Shown: positions 23,220 through 34,916, counted from the stretch's first letter. The stretch: 64,000 nt of DNA from Macrothele yani (GCA_039090855.1 CM077007.1:17905515-17969514); one strand, 5' to 3'. Notes: generated from the letters alone by a model not told the origin. Numbers and translations: made by a program.

Positions 23220-23830
23220 GTTTTGTGTGATCAGTTCACTTGCACTCATTTAGTGTAGGTTTGAAAATGGGAGACAATATGATTCATTTTCATCATTTAA
23301 TACTACTTTTGTGTGTCAAAGGTAGAAACATTAAGCAAACACAAAAAAAGATAAGTGGATGCTGAAAAGGTTCGAATGTGTCAGTTTTGGCTTGCAAAAT
23401 TTTGTCATGGAGATTACTCACTCACCAATGAGCCAGATTCAGGAAGACATACTGAAGTTGTAGAAGACAAAATCAAGGAATTAATTGATATGAACAATAC
23501 AACCCAAGCAACTGAACAGACACTGTGGACTTGCAAACCACACCATGGCATTGCATTTGACAAAGCTTGGATATAAGAATCACCTTGATGTTTAGGTATC
23601 ACACAATTTGAGCAAGAAATATGTTCACGACCACACATCTGTTTACAATTCACTGCTCAAACAGAATGAAAACAAACATTTCTGAAATGAATGGTGATGG
23701 GCAATGAGAAATTGATTGTGTACACTAACATGGAGCAGAAAAGATCATGGGGCAAACATGATGGGCCGGCATTAACCATTCCGAAGGCTAATTTGCATTC
23801 CAAAAAGGTGTTGCCAAAATGTAAATAGTT
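23220..23830 (+). pseudogene. mariner transposase remnant, N-terminal part (split)
   Basis: The plus strand gives, across several frames, an N-terminal HFHHLILLLCVKGRNIKQT, then DAEKVRMCQFWLAKFCHGDY, NEPDSGRHTEV and the first catalytic block, which reads MVMGNEKLIVYTN. The expected GDEKW Asp is Asn here. The homologous continuation is at 25930-26400, beyond the Tc1 element. Confidence 0.7.
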
Positions 23831-23926
23831 TTGTGAATTCTGTATATTATATTATGTATATGGTATTCCGATGTTGGTTTGATATTTATTGTAGATCAGG
23901 CTAGTTACCTTCCTAGATGTCAAACC

Positions 23927-23928
<2 letters not shown>

Positions 23929-23960
<32 letters not shown>
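23929..23960 (+). repeat. (GT)n microsatellite, 16 repeats
   Basis: This is an uninterrupted GT run in the DNA that separates the two halves of a mariner remnant. Confidence 0.97.
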
Positions 23961-23961
<1 letters not shown>

Positions 23962-24040
23962 GACATTAGGCCAGTTGTCTGCGCACACATCTGTGACACT
24001 AACCATAACCGCAAGAATGAGGTAACAAGTAAAAATATAT

Positions 24041-25583
24041 ACTGCTGGACAATTGCTAAGGACGTATCATAAACGGCTATATAGCGCATAAAAAAGTAAG
24101 TGTGGTTGGATGCCAAGTGAAATAAAATAATGTCAGAATGCCAGGACATTACAAGAAAGACAATTTATTGTGCTCTGAAATCCAGAAGGCTTTGGAACAT
24201 GTTCAAGGGACAAACAGGCCATTTTGTGCAGAATACGTAAACGTGAAAAAAATGCAATTACCGTCTGCAGGCGTTCCGGCGTAAGATGTCAATACGGGAT
24301 ATGGCCACCATGGAGGGCGATGCAAGATTCCACATGTCGTGTCATGCTTTGCACAACATTATCAAGCAGCTGTTGGGGTAATTTATCCCATTCCTCTGTC
24401 AGTGCATGGATGAGGGTGTCCTAGTTTATTGGAGGGCATTGGCAACCAGCAAGACTCCTCCCCAAAGCATCCCACACATTTTCAATGGGATTCAGATCTG
24501 GAGAAGGTGCTGGCCATATGAGGTGTTGAATATCCTCGCTCTCAAGACACTCCTGGACAGCGACTGTTCGATGACATGTTGCGTTGTCGTCCATGAAAAT
24601 GAATCTATCACCGACAGCACCACGGAACATGCGAACATGAGGTAGCAGAACATCATTAATGTATCGTTGGCCAGTCATAGTCCCAGCTGGAAGCACATAG
24701 AGGGACGTACGGCCATTGATCATGATGCCAGCCCATACCATGACACTACATGTCTGATATCGGTCCCTTTCCTGTATGTTTGCTGGACAATATGCAGTAC
24801 CACTATCATGCCAGATCAGTTGTCGTCGACAATCAGACGATAGACTGTATCTACTTTCATCTGAGAAGAGGACAGCAGACCAGACGTTATCAGTCCAATT
24901 GCGATGTTGATGGCACCATTGCAAACGGGCGGTACGGTGACGTCTGGACAATGGGATGCACACAACAGGACGGCGGGCGTATAGTCCTCCTTCATGCAAA
25001 CGTCTGGCGACAGTTTTTCGGGTGATCCGCTTGCCAGTAGCAGCCATAAACTGATTTGCTACCTCACTAGCTGTGCTGGGCCGGTGTCTTTTTGTTGATA
25101 GCACTATGTACCGATCTTCTGCAGGTGTCGTACTGCGAACACGACCTCCCCCGTTACGTTTGCTACACTCTCCATTTGTTTGAAATGATTTCCAAAGCCT
25201 TGAAACAACACTGTAGCTGATGTCGAACTCCCTGGCAACATCTGTTATTTTTCGCCCTTCTTCAATCTTGCCAATAATACAGCCACGCATAAAATCATCT
25301 AGGTGATGTCGGAAAGACATACTGAAAATTGCAAGTTCGTCAATTGATTCTTTCCCTTTCAACTTTGCGTTTGAACAACAACGGTCAATACGCGTCAAAT
25401 CCTTTATATCTCTTATCAGCACTATGACGTCACGAACAAGTTCGGCAATCAAAAATTTGCATACGCACAACACGTCTTACTGTATCCCGCACTTATGCTA
25501 ATTTCCACATTTTCCTGCCTTCCATTTTATGGTTGCTATCATTGCTATTGTCATCCGTCCTTAGCAATTGTCCGGCAGTGTAT
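24041..25583 (-). mobile_element. Tc1-like element, nearly intact
   Basis: The left end ACTGCTGGACAATTGCTAAG (24041) matches the inverse right end ACTGCCGGACAATTGCTAAG (to about 25583), next to TA-rich flanks. The single minus-strand transposase frame is open except for one codon. It sits inside a longer segment that splits an older mariner copy. Confidence 0.92.
24289..25320 (-). pseudogene. Tc1 (DD34E) transposase with one premature stop
   Basis: ATG at 25320 (MSFRHHLDDFMRGCIIG) is chosen because family members begin just before this helix-turn-helix region. Two such regions follow (ITDVAREFDISYSVVSRLWK; ITRKTVARRLHEGGL). The catalytic residues are intact: FSDESRY near 24850, FMDDNATCH near 24600 and NPIENVWD near 24490. 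A TAG at 24421-24423 interrupts the frame after QCPPIN. The same frame then resumes for 43 residues (DTLIHALTEEW to GGHIPY) and stops at 24289-24291. Full length would be 343 codons, the normal Tc1 size. Confidence 0.93.
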
Positions 25584-25929
25584 ATGGTAACACTAAGAGA
25601 TAGTGTATAAGTAGACATATGGTGTCTGTGTCTTTTTCTTGTCTGTGTCTATGCAGCTAAGTAGATGTATCAGAAGAAATGTGATTCTGAGAGTAAAAGA
25701 GGATCTATGTATGATAGCTATTATGTATTGTGTGTGTCTTAGAATAGTCACAGTAGCTTTTGATATATGTTGTATGTACCACATTAAGTTTGTCAAGATG
25801 CCATGAAAAGTGATGCATGTACAAGCCTTCAATATTTCAAGGAATAAAGATCAGGTTAACCCTTTATAGTGACTTTCCTTTTTTTCTTCACATCTTCAAG
25901 ATAGGATGGTTAAATTATTATTTTTCTAT

Positions 25930-26400
25930 CTTGAACATTTGCAACAGAAGGTAATGCTCTGTGTGTGGATGGACCAAAAAGAACTTGTATTATGAGCTGC
26001 AGCCAAGTGATAAATTCTGATAGGTACTATTCCAAACTGCACCAGCTAAAGGCCACACTTGAGGACAATCATCCAGAAATTGTCAACAGAAAGGTACGTT
26101 TCCTTCCACCAGGACAAAGCCAGATCTCCTGTTTCTTTAGTCACCAAGAAAAAAATTGTTGGAACTTGGCTGGGTTCTTTTGCCTCACTTGGCCTATTCA
26201 CCTGATCTTGCACCTTCAGATTTCCATTTATTCCAGTATCTGAAGAACTTACTCAAAGGAAAGAACTTGACTTTTTTTGGAGGCCTGCAAAAAACATCTT
26301 GACCAGATTTTTGCACAAAGTAGTACCAGGCCACTTTTTTTCAAGGCTCAGCAGCACCAGGGTATTTTTTACCAAACTAAAGCAGACTTTTTTTTTTAAT
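25930..26400 (+). pseudogene. mariner transposase remnant, C-terminal part (split)
   Basis: It continues the 23220-23830 copy. The middle of a mariner enzyme is recognisable as VMLCVWMDQKELVLYELQPS, then YYSKLHQLKATLEDNHPEIVNRK. A decayed HQDKA-like second Asp block follows near 26110, and a shifted YSPDLAPSDFHLFQ block near 26200. Frames break repeatedly. Confidence 0.7.
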
Positions 26401-26486
26401 TTATGTAGTTATTCAATCGTCACACATCGAAATTGACATTTTTTAACACAAATAATCTTAACTGAGTTTTTTAACTCTTTCTTTTT

Positions 26487-26490
<4 letters not shown>

Positions 26491-26546
<56 letters not shown>
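26491..26546 (+). repeat. (CT)n microsatellite, 28 repeats
   Basis: This is a pure CT run. On the minus strand it is GA and lies in no coding feature. Confidence 0.98.
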
Positions 26547-26548
<2 letters not shown>

Positions 26549-26761
26549 TGGCTATGCACAAACCCATAGATCTTTTATTTACCAAAACCACCTCAGTAAT
26601 AGCTAGTGAAGTGGGTACCAGACAGTATTGCACCCAGAAGGATTGTTGGATTGCAATACTATTCAGGAGAAAGATAAAGGTTACCAGAAACAATAAATGA
26701 TTTAACATTGAGACTGATATGGGCAATATTTACTGAGCTACATGGCAATAAGTAGTGTCTC

Positions 26762-27840
26762 TCAGTATGGCGTCAGGCCACCATGTTTGCTCACACAGCA
26801 TGCCAGACATCTCAGCATGGAGTTGTACAGGTTCCTAATGGTGCCCTGCGATAAGCCATCCCATGCAGCTTGAATCTTCTCATGCAGTTCCTTCAGATTG
26901 TGTGGTAGGGGTGGAGTGTGGATAAGGTGTCCAATAGCATCTCACACATTTTCAATCGGCTATAGGTCTAGCGATGCGGCTGGCCATTGGCATAGTGTCA
27001 GTACCTTGAAGGCAAGCTCTCGAGACAGCAGCAGTATGCAGACGAGCGTTGTCCTGTTGGGAAATCGCACCGGAGTGAGTGTTCAGAAAAGGTAGGGCCA
27101 CTGGTTGCTGGACCTCATTAACATATAGTTGGGCTGTCAAAGTGCCTGTAATGAACGTCAAAGGTGATCTGGCATCGTAGGCAATTGCACCCCACACCAT
27201 GACATTAGGCCTTCTGGGCATGTGACGCTTGACAACAAACCATTCATCTTGGCGCTGACCACGGTGACTCCACACACGGATTCGTTGTTCATCTCCTCCA
27301 AGAAAAAAGCGGAATTCGTCAGTGAAGATCACCTGCTGCCATTCTGAGTGGCTCCTTGACTGTCTAGCACGACACTATTGAAGTATTTGGCAACGATGCA
27401 ATGGCGTTAAGGGCACTCGTCGTAACAGTCTGCGTGCATGTAGTGCTACATCATGCAGCCATCTGCTAATGGTGCTGGCACTAATAGGACGATGCATGGA
27501 GGGCACTACTGCTCGCTGAACATCTGAAATCGTGACTGTTGGATCACTCCGCACATGTCGAACAACCCGTCGGTACTCTCCTCTCCATGGTTCATCTAGG
27601 TCTCCCAGACCCTTCCTGCCGCTGCTGCATACCTTGTTCTATCCACTGCCACTAACAGCATGCAACGGTGATATCCGCATGACCGGTATGGTGCACAATG
27701 CAGCAATAAGACCATTCCGCTTCCTGGAGCCCGACGATGGGGCCCTCTCTCAAACTCCTTCAACTGCTCGAATTGCTTCCGAACTTTTCTCTGAGGTATA
27801 CTTCACTTGCAAAGGATGAAACCAACACAACAGCATGAGT
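26762..27840 (-). pseudogene. Tc1-like transposase, degraded
   Basis: Read on the minus strand, blocks follow Tc1 order. VIFTDEFRF (first Asp) is near 27330, then RIRVWSHRGQR and NVMVWGAIAYDARSPL. ISQQDNARLH (second Asp) is near 27060, and a PIENV block (third Glu) near 26955 has a stop just before it. The C-terminus SKHGGLTPY ends at 26762. The N-terminal third (27400-27840) is broken by shifts. Terminal repeats were not defined. Confidence 0.8.
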
Positions 27841-27860
27841 TAGAATGGCAAGCACATGCA

Positions 27861-29955
27861 ACAGGCCAACCTTATATAGCCAGTCAGGTACAGAGCTATG
27901 ACCCCTTCTTGTTGGTGTCACATGTGTGGCTGAGCGTGATACTTGAATCATTTGGATGCCTCACGATGTCAAACCTACCCACCAAGTTTCATTCCTGTCA
28001 GTTGCTTCCTTCAGGGTGAAACATTTTTTTTTTTTCTGCAAAAGGATTGACTGCAGAGTTTTATGCAACAAAACAGAGCAAATGTAGATGATCAAGCAAG
28101 AGATCTGACTGATCATTGTGCTCTCATCGATTAGCAAAAACATTTTACACTGCCTATCTATAATTTTCTGAACAAGGATTTCAATTTTTCATTTCTTATA
28201 CAATACGGCTATGTCAATGCAGGCATATGTCACATGGTGAACCTGTCCCATATTAACACCATTAAGTTCTTGTACATTTCAGCTTCAAAATCATTGAAAG
28301 TCTGATTCTTTTTATTTAGATACCTTATAAGTCATTCGATTTGTTTCATCCTTTCTGAAAACTTTTGTAAAAATGATTTCCACAGGATCCCGATTCTTTT
28401 TCTCCTACAAATAATAAGCACTTTTTAAGGACTTTCAAGCATCCCACAAACATTTTTTAAAAACCTTACCAATTGCATACGCAACAATGACGTGCACAAA
28501 TATACTTTTACACATGACTTAACTACACAAATTGAAAAATGCTGATTAAGTTTGCAATATTTCCCTATATAATTTAAGTTTGTGGATATAATAAAATAGA
28601 ACTTACTCAATTTAAAAGACAGCTCTGCTCATGAAATCAATTTTCTTATCTGAGAGAACATTATACGTGCAATCAAGTGTAAATTGTAAAACTGTAGTAA
28701 GAGTTAAGAGTTCAAAATTAAAATTTTGCACATAATCTTTTCTTGGTTTAAATTGCAAAATTAAAGTCAAAATCAGTGTTCAAATTTCAGTTTTGCACTT
28801 AATTTTCTCGTGGTATAACTGAATAATTGATATTTAAATATGCAAAAAGGGGAATACAAAAGTGAAATAAGAGATGGCAATGGGCTTGTTAAGTACAATC
28901 TGCTAGATGTGCATAATTCAGCCCATAGTCCTTCACTTTTTTTTTCAGCAAATTACTTATCTCACAACGTCCCATGCTTGCCAACCAGCGGCAGAAGTTT
29001 TATGCACTACATTGTAATTTTTCAATTTCATGCAGCCAGTTAGGAAAAATAAAAACTTTTTAAGTACTATTTGCAATTTTTGTCAAAAAATAAGCTTCAA
29101 AGCACCCCAACAAAAAGTCAGCACTTTTAAAGGACTTTTAAGGATTCATAAGGACTCATGGGAACCTTGTTCCATTTTGATTTTTTCAGCACACTAACAG
29201 TATATTTTCAGCAGCTTTATGTACTAATATGTTTTTATGATCATAGATTTTCTTTCATAATGCTGTCATTTGTTTCTTCTTATCTGACCCCAAAATATCT
29301 TATTTGCACATCCATCTATTTGTTTGATAACCTCATGCCCTGTGAATTTTTTTTAGGTCCTCCCTCTTTTTTACACATTTTACAACCAAACTTCCCACTC
29401 TCTTTGTTTGAGCAGTGATCGTTTTTTGAAAAAAAAAAAAATCTGTTCAAAAGTGCAACATTTCAGTAGATTTTCAGTTTCAGAATTATTAAATGCCAGT
29501 GATTCCTCAAGAAGTACCTACATTCTCACTGCTGTCTCGGATCACATCGACATCACATTTATTTTAAGCTTCTTCGTTAGCTTGAAGCTTTTTAGACGGT
29601 AATGTGAAATAGAAAAATACTTCACATATACATGGAAAATTCACAAATACATTATTTTCAGCAATCAAATTGTGGAGCTGAATTGTTTTCAGTTCACTGT
29701 TTACTATGCAACAATTTGGAAAATTATGAAAAGTCATTTTCAAGTTTTTTATGATGTTACAAGGTGAACATTGTGAACTGAAAGTATTTCAGCACTGCAA
29801 TCTCATTGCTGAAATAATGTCTTTTACTTTTTTTTTTTTACATTAACAAAGAAAACTCACTTAATTTAGTATAAGTAGGGCAATGATGAAACATGTTCGT
29901 AACTTGAGCTTATGCTGACTGGTCACCTAGATGCATGCCGCTCCAATTGCAGATC
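27861..29955. other. Intron filler with fragments of a TTTAAGGACTTT repeat
   Basis: No exon was recognised. The sequences CACTTTTTAAGGACTTTCAA near 28420 and CTTTTAAAGGACTTTTAAGG near 29125 belong to a dispersed family seen also at 36.66, 37.25, 44.6, 50.75 and 54.47 kb. Poly-T and poly-A runs occur near 28030 and 29430. Confidence 0.45.
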
Positions 29956-29959
29956 TCTA

Positions 29960-30300
29960 GTCTCATTCAATGAAGGACAAAATATTCCTCATAATGCATG
30001 GGAAATCGACAGAATATTCAAAGCAAACAGAATATAAATTTTGAATTTGCTTGTTGTACCACTTACTGGTCATCCACAGATAAATCAACGAAGGACGAAA
30101 TATTCCTCATAATACATGGGAAATCGATAGAATATTCAAAGCAAACAGAACATAAGTTCTGAATTTGCTTGTACCACTTACAGGTCATTTACAGATAAAT
30201 CAACGAAGGACGAAATATTCTTCATAATACATGGGAAATCAATAGAATATTCAAAGCAAACAAAATATAAGTTCTGAATTTGCTTGTGCCACTTACTGGT
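29960..30300 (+). repeat. Three-copy tandem repeat of about 115 bp beside a foldback
   Basis: The phrase GAAGGACGAAATATTCCTCA starts near 29971, 30090 and 30204, giving periods of about 118 and 114 bp. Each unit continues through CATGGGAAATC and GAATATTCAAAGCAAAC. The last unit is the outer part of the left arm of the foldback element that follows. Confidence 0.88.
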
Positions 30301-30577
30301 CATCCATGTAACATCTCTCAGAAAACTTGAAAATTTCATCACCCTGGAGAGGGAATCGAACCAGCATCTCCTGATTTCCGTTCGAGTATGCTTCTTTGGA
30401 ACTTCACTGTCCTGGGTGGTGTAACGGTTAGCATACTTGAACAGAAATCGGGAGATGCGGGTTCAATTTCCTCTCCAGGGTGATGAAATTTTCAAGTTTT
30501 CTGAGAGATGCTACATGGATGACCAGTAAGTGGCACAAGCAAATTCAGAACTTATATTCTGTTTGCTTTGAATACTC
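30245..30577. repeat. tRNA-derived foldback element
   Basis: The left arm (about 30245-30400) and right arm (about 30430-30577) are inverse copies. The unpaired centre and right arm spell a full tRNA-like unit: TCCTGGGTGGTGTAACGGTT, box A-like, then box B-like GGGTTCAATTTCC and CTCCAGGG. The tRNA-like part most resembles tRNA-Gln or tRNA-Glu at the D-arm. The tail is ATGAAATTTTCAAGTTTTCT as in the other family members. Confidence 0.88.
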
Positions 30578-31060
30578 TCTACTATTACTGGTTGTCACCC
30601 ACTGCTGTTATTGGTTCACTGCCCTCCCCTCACTCATTGTGTCTTCTGGGTATTTTGATTTCTTGTTTTCTAAAAGGGGATGAATGAACAACGAGCCAGT
30701 GAGAGAAAGTAAGAACATCTTGTCAGAAGTGAGTATTATTTGGACCTTGAATTGCTTTTGCTTGGTACTATGGTTCTGTTGTAAAGGCAATTTGCGGCTT
30801 GCTCTTGAGTTCCCTAAATCGCTATCGATTTTATAATGAAGTTTTTACGTATTGTTTATAGTGTGAAATTTCAGATGTTTATTGGTATGGAAAAAAAGCA
30901 GTGATTGTACAGCGTGATTCATAATTATTGTCAGGGTTTCCACGGCCTGGCATGGTCAAACCATAACCGACCAAATAAAACTGCCTAGAGCATAAACAAG
31001 TTCACAACGGAAAGTTTTATGTGTCACTACAGTACTGCTGAATTGACGTCATACTTCAAA

Positions 31061-33203
31061 ATGGCAACAAGAAAAGGCAATGTGCGTACTCTGGTTCTTC
31101 GAAACAAAGTCAGTTATCACAACGCAACATTGTTGCAGAACGCAGTAGAGCAGAGCTTTACCTTCCGATGATGCTATCTGACATTAGTTAAAACAGATTC
31201 AAAAGACTGGTAGTGTGCAGCACCAAAAAAGTTAAAGCAGATGATGCTATCTGACATTAGTTAAAGCAGATTCAAAAGATTGGTAGTGTGCAGCACCAAA
31301 AAAGTTAAAGCAGATGATGCTATCCTACATTAGTTAAAGCAGATTCAAAAGACTGGTAGTGTGCAGCACGAAAAAAGTTAAAGCAGATGATGCTATCTGA
31401 CATTAGTTAAAGCAGATTCAAAAGACTGGTAGTGTGCAGCACCAAAAAAGTTAAAGCAGATTATGCTATCTGACATTAGTTAAAGCAGATTCAAAAGATT
31501 GGTAGTGTGCAGCACCAAAAAAGTTAAAGCAGATGATGCTATCCTACATTAGTTAAAGCAGATTCAAAAGACTGGTAGTGTGCAGCACCAAAAAAGTTAA
31601 AGCAGATGATGCTATCTGACATTAGTTAAAGCAGATTCAAAAGATTGGTAGTGTGCAGCACCAAAAAAGTTAAAGCAGATGATGCTATCCTACATTAGTT
31701 AAAGCAGATTCAAAAGACTGGTAGTGTGCAGCACCAAAAAAGTTAAAGCAGATGATGCTATCTGACATTAGTTAAAGCAGATTCAAAAGATTGGTAGTGT
31801 GCAGCACCAAAAAAGTTAAAGCAGATGATGCTATCCTACATTAGTTAAAGCAGATTCAAAAGACTGGTAGTGTGCAGCACCAAAAAAGTTAAAGCAGATG
31901 ATGCTATCTGATATTAGTTAAAGCAGATTCAAAAGACTGGTAGTGTGCAGCACCAAAAAAGTTAAAGCAGATGATGCTATCTGACATTAGTTAAAGCAGA
32001 TTCAAAAGATTGGTAGTGTGCAGCACCAAAAAAGTTAAAACAGATGATGCTATCCTACATTAGTTAAAGCAGATTCAAAAGACTGGTAATGTGCAGCACC
32101 AAAAAAGTTAAAGCAGATGATGCTATCTGACATTAGTTAAAGCAGATTCAAAAGACTGGTAGTGTGCAGCACCAAAAAAGTTAAAGCAGATGATGCTATC
32201 CTACATTAGTTAAAGCAGATTCAAAAGACTGGTAGTGTGCAGCACAAAGCAGATGATGCTATCTGACATTAGTTAAAGCAGATTCGAAAGACTGGTAGTG
32301 TGCAGCACCAAAAAAGTTAAAGCAGATGATGCTATCTGACATTAGTTAAAGCAGATTCAAAAGACTGGTAGTGTGCAACACCAAAAAAGAGTGAGAAGAC
32401 CGAGCCCTTCGCGGAACGAGACGGGCTCCGTCTCAGTTAGGTATGCAACAAACGACTGTTTGGAAGGTTCTGCATAACTGCCTACAGCTTTGTGTGTACA
32501 AATGCAAATTGCACAGGCTTTACAGCGGGACGATAAACCCCGCCGTTTCCAATTTGCCCAAGACATTTTGTCGAAAACCGAAGCTGATGAGCATTACCTG
32601 CGGATATGGATATGTAGTGATGAAACAACGTTTTTCGTCTCGGGGAGGGTACATTGGCATAACTGCAGAATATGGGGCTCCGAAAACCCTCACACCATTC
32701 GAGAAGTCAAACAAGTAGTCAAAAGAGGTGAACGTCTGGTGTGCTTTGTCATGCTTGGTGAATGTTGGGACCCTTTTTCTTTGTGGAGAAAACAGTGACA
32801 ACGGTGACCTATCTGGACATGCTACAGCTGTATCTGTTGCCTCAGTTGGATGATCGGCAGCCCAATGTGGTGTTTCAAGCACGACAGTGCACTGCCGCGT
32901 TGGGCTGTTATTATCCGAGAATTTCTTGGCCTGCATTTTCCTGGGCACTGGGCTGGGTGTGGTAGACCCTTTCCATGGCTTCCGAGCTCACCTGGTATTA
33001 CACCACTGGATTTCTTCCTGAGCGGATATGTGAAAAACATCATTTACCAGACCCCTGTGACCTCCTTCAATGACCTGAAGCGCAGAATTGGTGCTGTGAT
33101 AGCAACAGTAACGCTGCAAATGCTGGCGGACTCTTAGCGGGAAATTGATTATCGCTTGGATGTCTTACGTGCCACGAAAGGCGCGCATGTCGAAGTGGTT
33201 TAG
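31061..33203 (+). pseudogene. mariner-like transposase disrupted by tandem expansion
   Basis: It starts at ATG 31061 (MATRKGNVRTLVLRNKVSYH). The helix-turn-helix region (LKQIQKTGSVQHQK) is the segment amplified into the satellite. After the array the enzyme resumes with QTTVWKVLHN. The first Asp block is ICSDETTFFVSG near 32620. The second is KHDSALP near 32880. The third lies in SPGITPLDFF near 33000. The C-terminus REIDYRLDVLRATKGAHVE ends at 33203. Several frameshifts join these parts. A relative lies at 39950-40920. Confidence 0.85.
31165..32390 (+). repeat. 73-bp satellite, 17 copies, with higher-order pattern
   Basis: The phrase GGTAGTGTGCAGCACCAAAA recurs 17 times at 73-bp steps, with one shortened unit near 32245. 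Two linked variants occur. Units reading GATTGG are followed by units with CCTACATT in place of CTGACATT, so dimers (146 bp) and some trimers were copied as blocks. Because 73 is not a multiple of 3, the coding frame of the mariner is destroyed. Confidence 0.97.
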
Positions 33204-33424
33204 CAATATGATGTATCGATTCTAAAGGTAATAAAATTTTTAGTTGTCATCTGTCATATTCTGTCCGCAGTTTTAGTTTGTTGTTTCCTGTTTTCCGATT
33301 ATATGCCACTGAAACCTCGAAAATAATTATGAATCACCCTGTAGATACTAAAGTAATCCTGAAAACAACAGCAAAAAAAATTTGCATTAATTCATACATA
33401 AATTAAAGAGAATTGTAAACTTAC

Positions 33425-33750
33425 AATATATCCATGGCAGCTTTGTTATACAAGTCAATTTGTTCATTGGTAATCATAATTCTTGAAGGATGAAGCTTTT
33501 CAGGCACAACAGGATCTTGTAACACCCACAGAATCTTGGTCCCGGCATCTATTCTATTTAAAAGTGGCACCAAACGAGTAAGATTAGCCTTGTAATCTTC
33601 CAAGGCCTGTAGACTGGCATTGCTCGTTTTTATTGCCCAAGTTGCACTCCCCGTAACAATAACTGAGTGCTGCTGCTGCTGACTTTCTGACAGCCATTTT
33701 TCATATATGTGGTACATTGAATGATTAACCATTGGACTCCAGACAAACTC
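33425..33750 (-). CDS. CASD1: CASD1 exon: central luminal PC-esterase domain
   Basis: The exon runs from acceptor TTGTTCTCAG to donor GTAAGT. It encodes about 108 residues: EFVWSPMVNHSMYHIYEKW, then VIVTGSATWAIKTSNASLQA, then ILWVLQDPVVPEKL and ITNEQIDLYNKAAMDIL. Each block aligns by eye with the CASD1 luminal domain (FLWHP, VAGAATWSIK, VYWVLQDPV, MITNEKIDAYNEAA). Two Asn-X-Ser/Thr sites (NAS, NLT) fit Golgi-lumen glycosylation. It enters in phase 0 from the 41571-41760 exon and leaves two bases. Confidence 0.95.
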
Positions 33751-34270
33751 CTGAGAACAACAAACCGCAAATCTTTAAATAGATGTTCAAATCATTCAAA
33801 CTGGTTTCATCAAAATGATGCATCTAAGCACAGAACTGCATCATAAACTAAATCATGAGAATGTAAAAGCTTTCACTTCTGTGTATAAGAAAAAATAAAA
33901 CATTAAAACAATCTAACATTTCTTATTGACATAAATACTTCTGTGTTAGTGGTAGATGTATTGATAATAAACAATAAATGCATGACCAAATGAGAAAAGT
34001 GATACATAGAGGTACAATCTCAATAGTGCAAGACATTCACCATAAGAATTCTGCTCTGCTGCAGAGGTTAAGCTACGATCGCTATTTTCGCAATGTGCGA
34101 TGAATTCACCTAAAACGCGCAAGAAAATTAGTGTCCCATCGCAAAATGGCGCCAGACATTTAAATATCACAGAGGTGATTGTGTTCTGAAAATTTGAACT
34201 CCCGTAGTCCAGGGGAAAAATTAAAATTCTGCCACTAATTCATCGGTAAAAGTATTCCATCGTCCATTCG
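33751..34270. other. Intron sequence, nothing recognised
   Basis: This is AT-rich filler before the CpG-rich minisatellite. No feature is supported. Confidence 0.4.
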
Positions 34271-34284
34271 GTCTAACAGTGTCG

Positions 34285-34615
34285 CAACGATTTGTAGCGT
34301 GTCAGTTCGTCATCCACTACAATTCGTAGCGCATCAGTTCGTCGTCCATTACAATTCTTAGCGCGTCAGTTCGTCATCCACTACGACAATTCGTAGCGCG
34401 TCAGTTTGTCGTCCACTACGACAATTCGTAGCGCGTCAGTTCGTCGTCCACTACAATTCGTAGCGCGTCAGTTCGTCGTCCACTACGACCATTCGTAGCG
34501 CGTCAGTTCGTCGTCCACTACGACAATTCGTTGCGCGTCAGTTCATCATTCACTACGACCATTCGCAGCGCATCAGTTCGTCGTCCACTAGGACACTTCA
34601 TAGCGTGTCAGTTCG
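34285..34615 (+). repeat. CpG-rich minisatellite, about 10 units of 32-35 bp
   Basis: ATTCGTAGCGCGTCAGTTCG followed by TCGTCCACTACGAC repeats about ten times. Two length classes differ by the presence of CGA at the unit end. Its CpG density is far above the surrounding intron. No coding role is visible. Confidence 0.93.
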
Positions 34616-34723
34616 CCGACAAAAGAGGCTAAATTTCTTTAGCATTTTGCTACAACTTTTTCCTTCATTTTAGCATTTTTGCTACAGCATTTTTTGGGCC
34701 AGCTTAAACTCTGCTCTGCTGTA

Positions 34724-34852
34724 GCATTTATTGTATAACAGATTTAAGTATTGTTGGTAACTTCTATACATTTCATACAGAAGAATTACATTTATTGTAT
34801 AACAGATTTAAGTACTGTTGGTAACTTCTATACATTTTATACAGAAGAATTA
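34724..34852 (+). repeat. Tandem duplication of about 66 bp
   Basis: CATTTATTGTATAACAGATT through ATACAGAAGAATTA occurs twice in a row with two base differences. Confidence 0.9.
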
Positions 34853-34916
34853 GAAGTGAATCCCCAATGAATTTGCAAACATATGAAAGGCATAAATGTA
34901 ACATTGTCAGCATGTA

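Larger units (their letters stand above)
30910..33341 (+). mobile_element. mariner-superfamily element enlarged by an internal satellite
   Basis: The left end CAGCGTGATTCATAATTATT (30910) matches the inverse right end CAGGGTGATTCATAATTATT (to 33341). TA lies outside each end. At 2.4 kb it is about twice the usual length because 1.2 kb of tandem repeat (31165-32390) lies within the transposase region. Confidence 0.92.

Noticed and set aside
30416..30482. Possible functional tRNA-Gln or tRNA-Glu gene.
   Set aside because: The D-arm matches well, but the sequence is part of an inverted repeat family and the T-stem is degraded.
29960..34615. CRISPR-like arrays at 30.0, 31.2 and 34.3 kb.
   Set aside because: These are direct tandem repeats without unique spacers in a eukaryotic intron.
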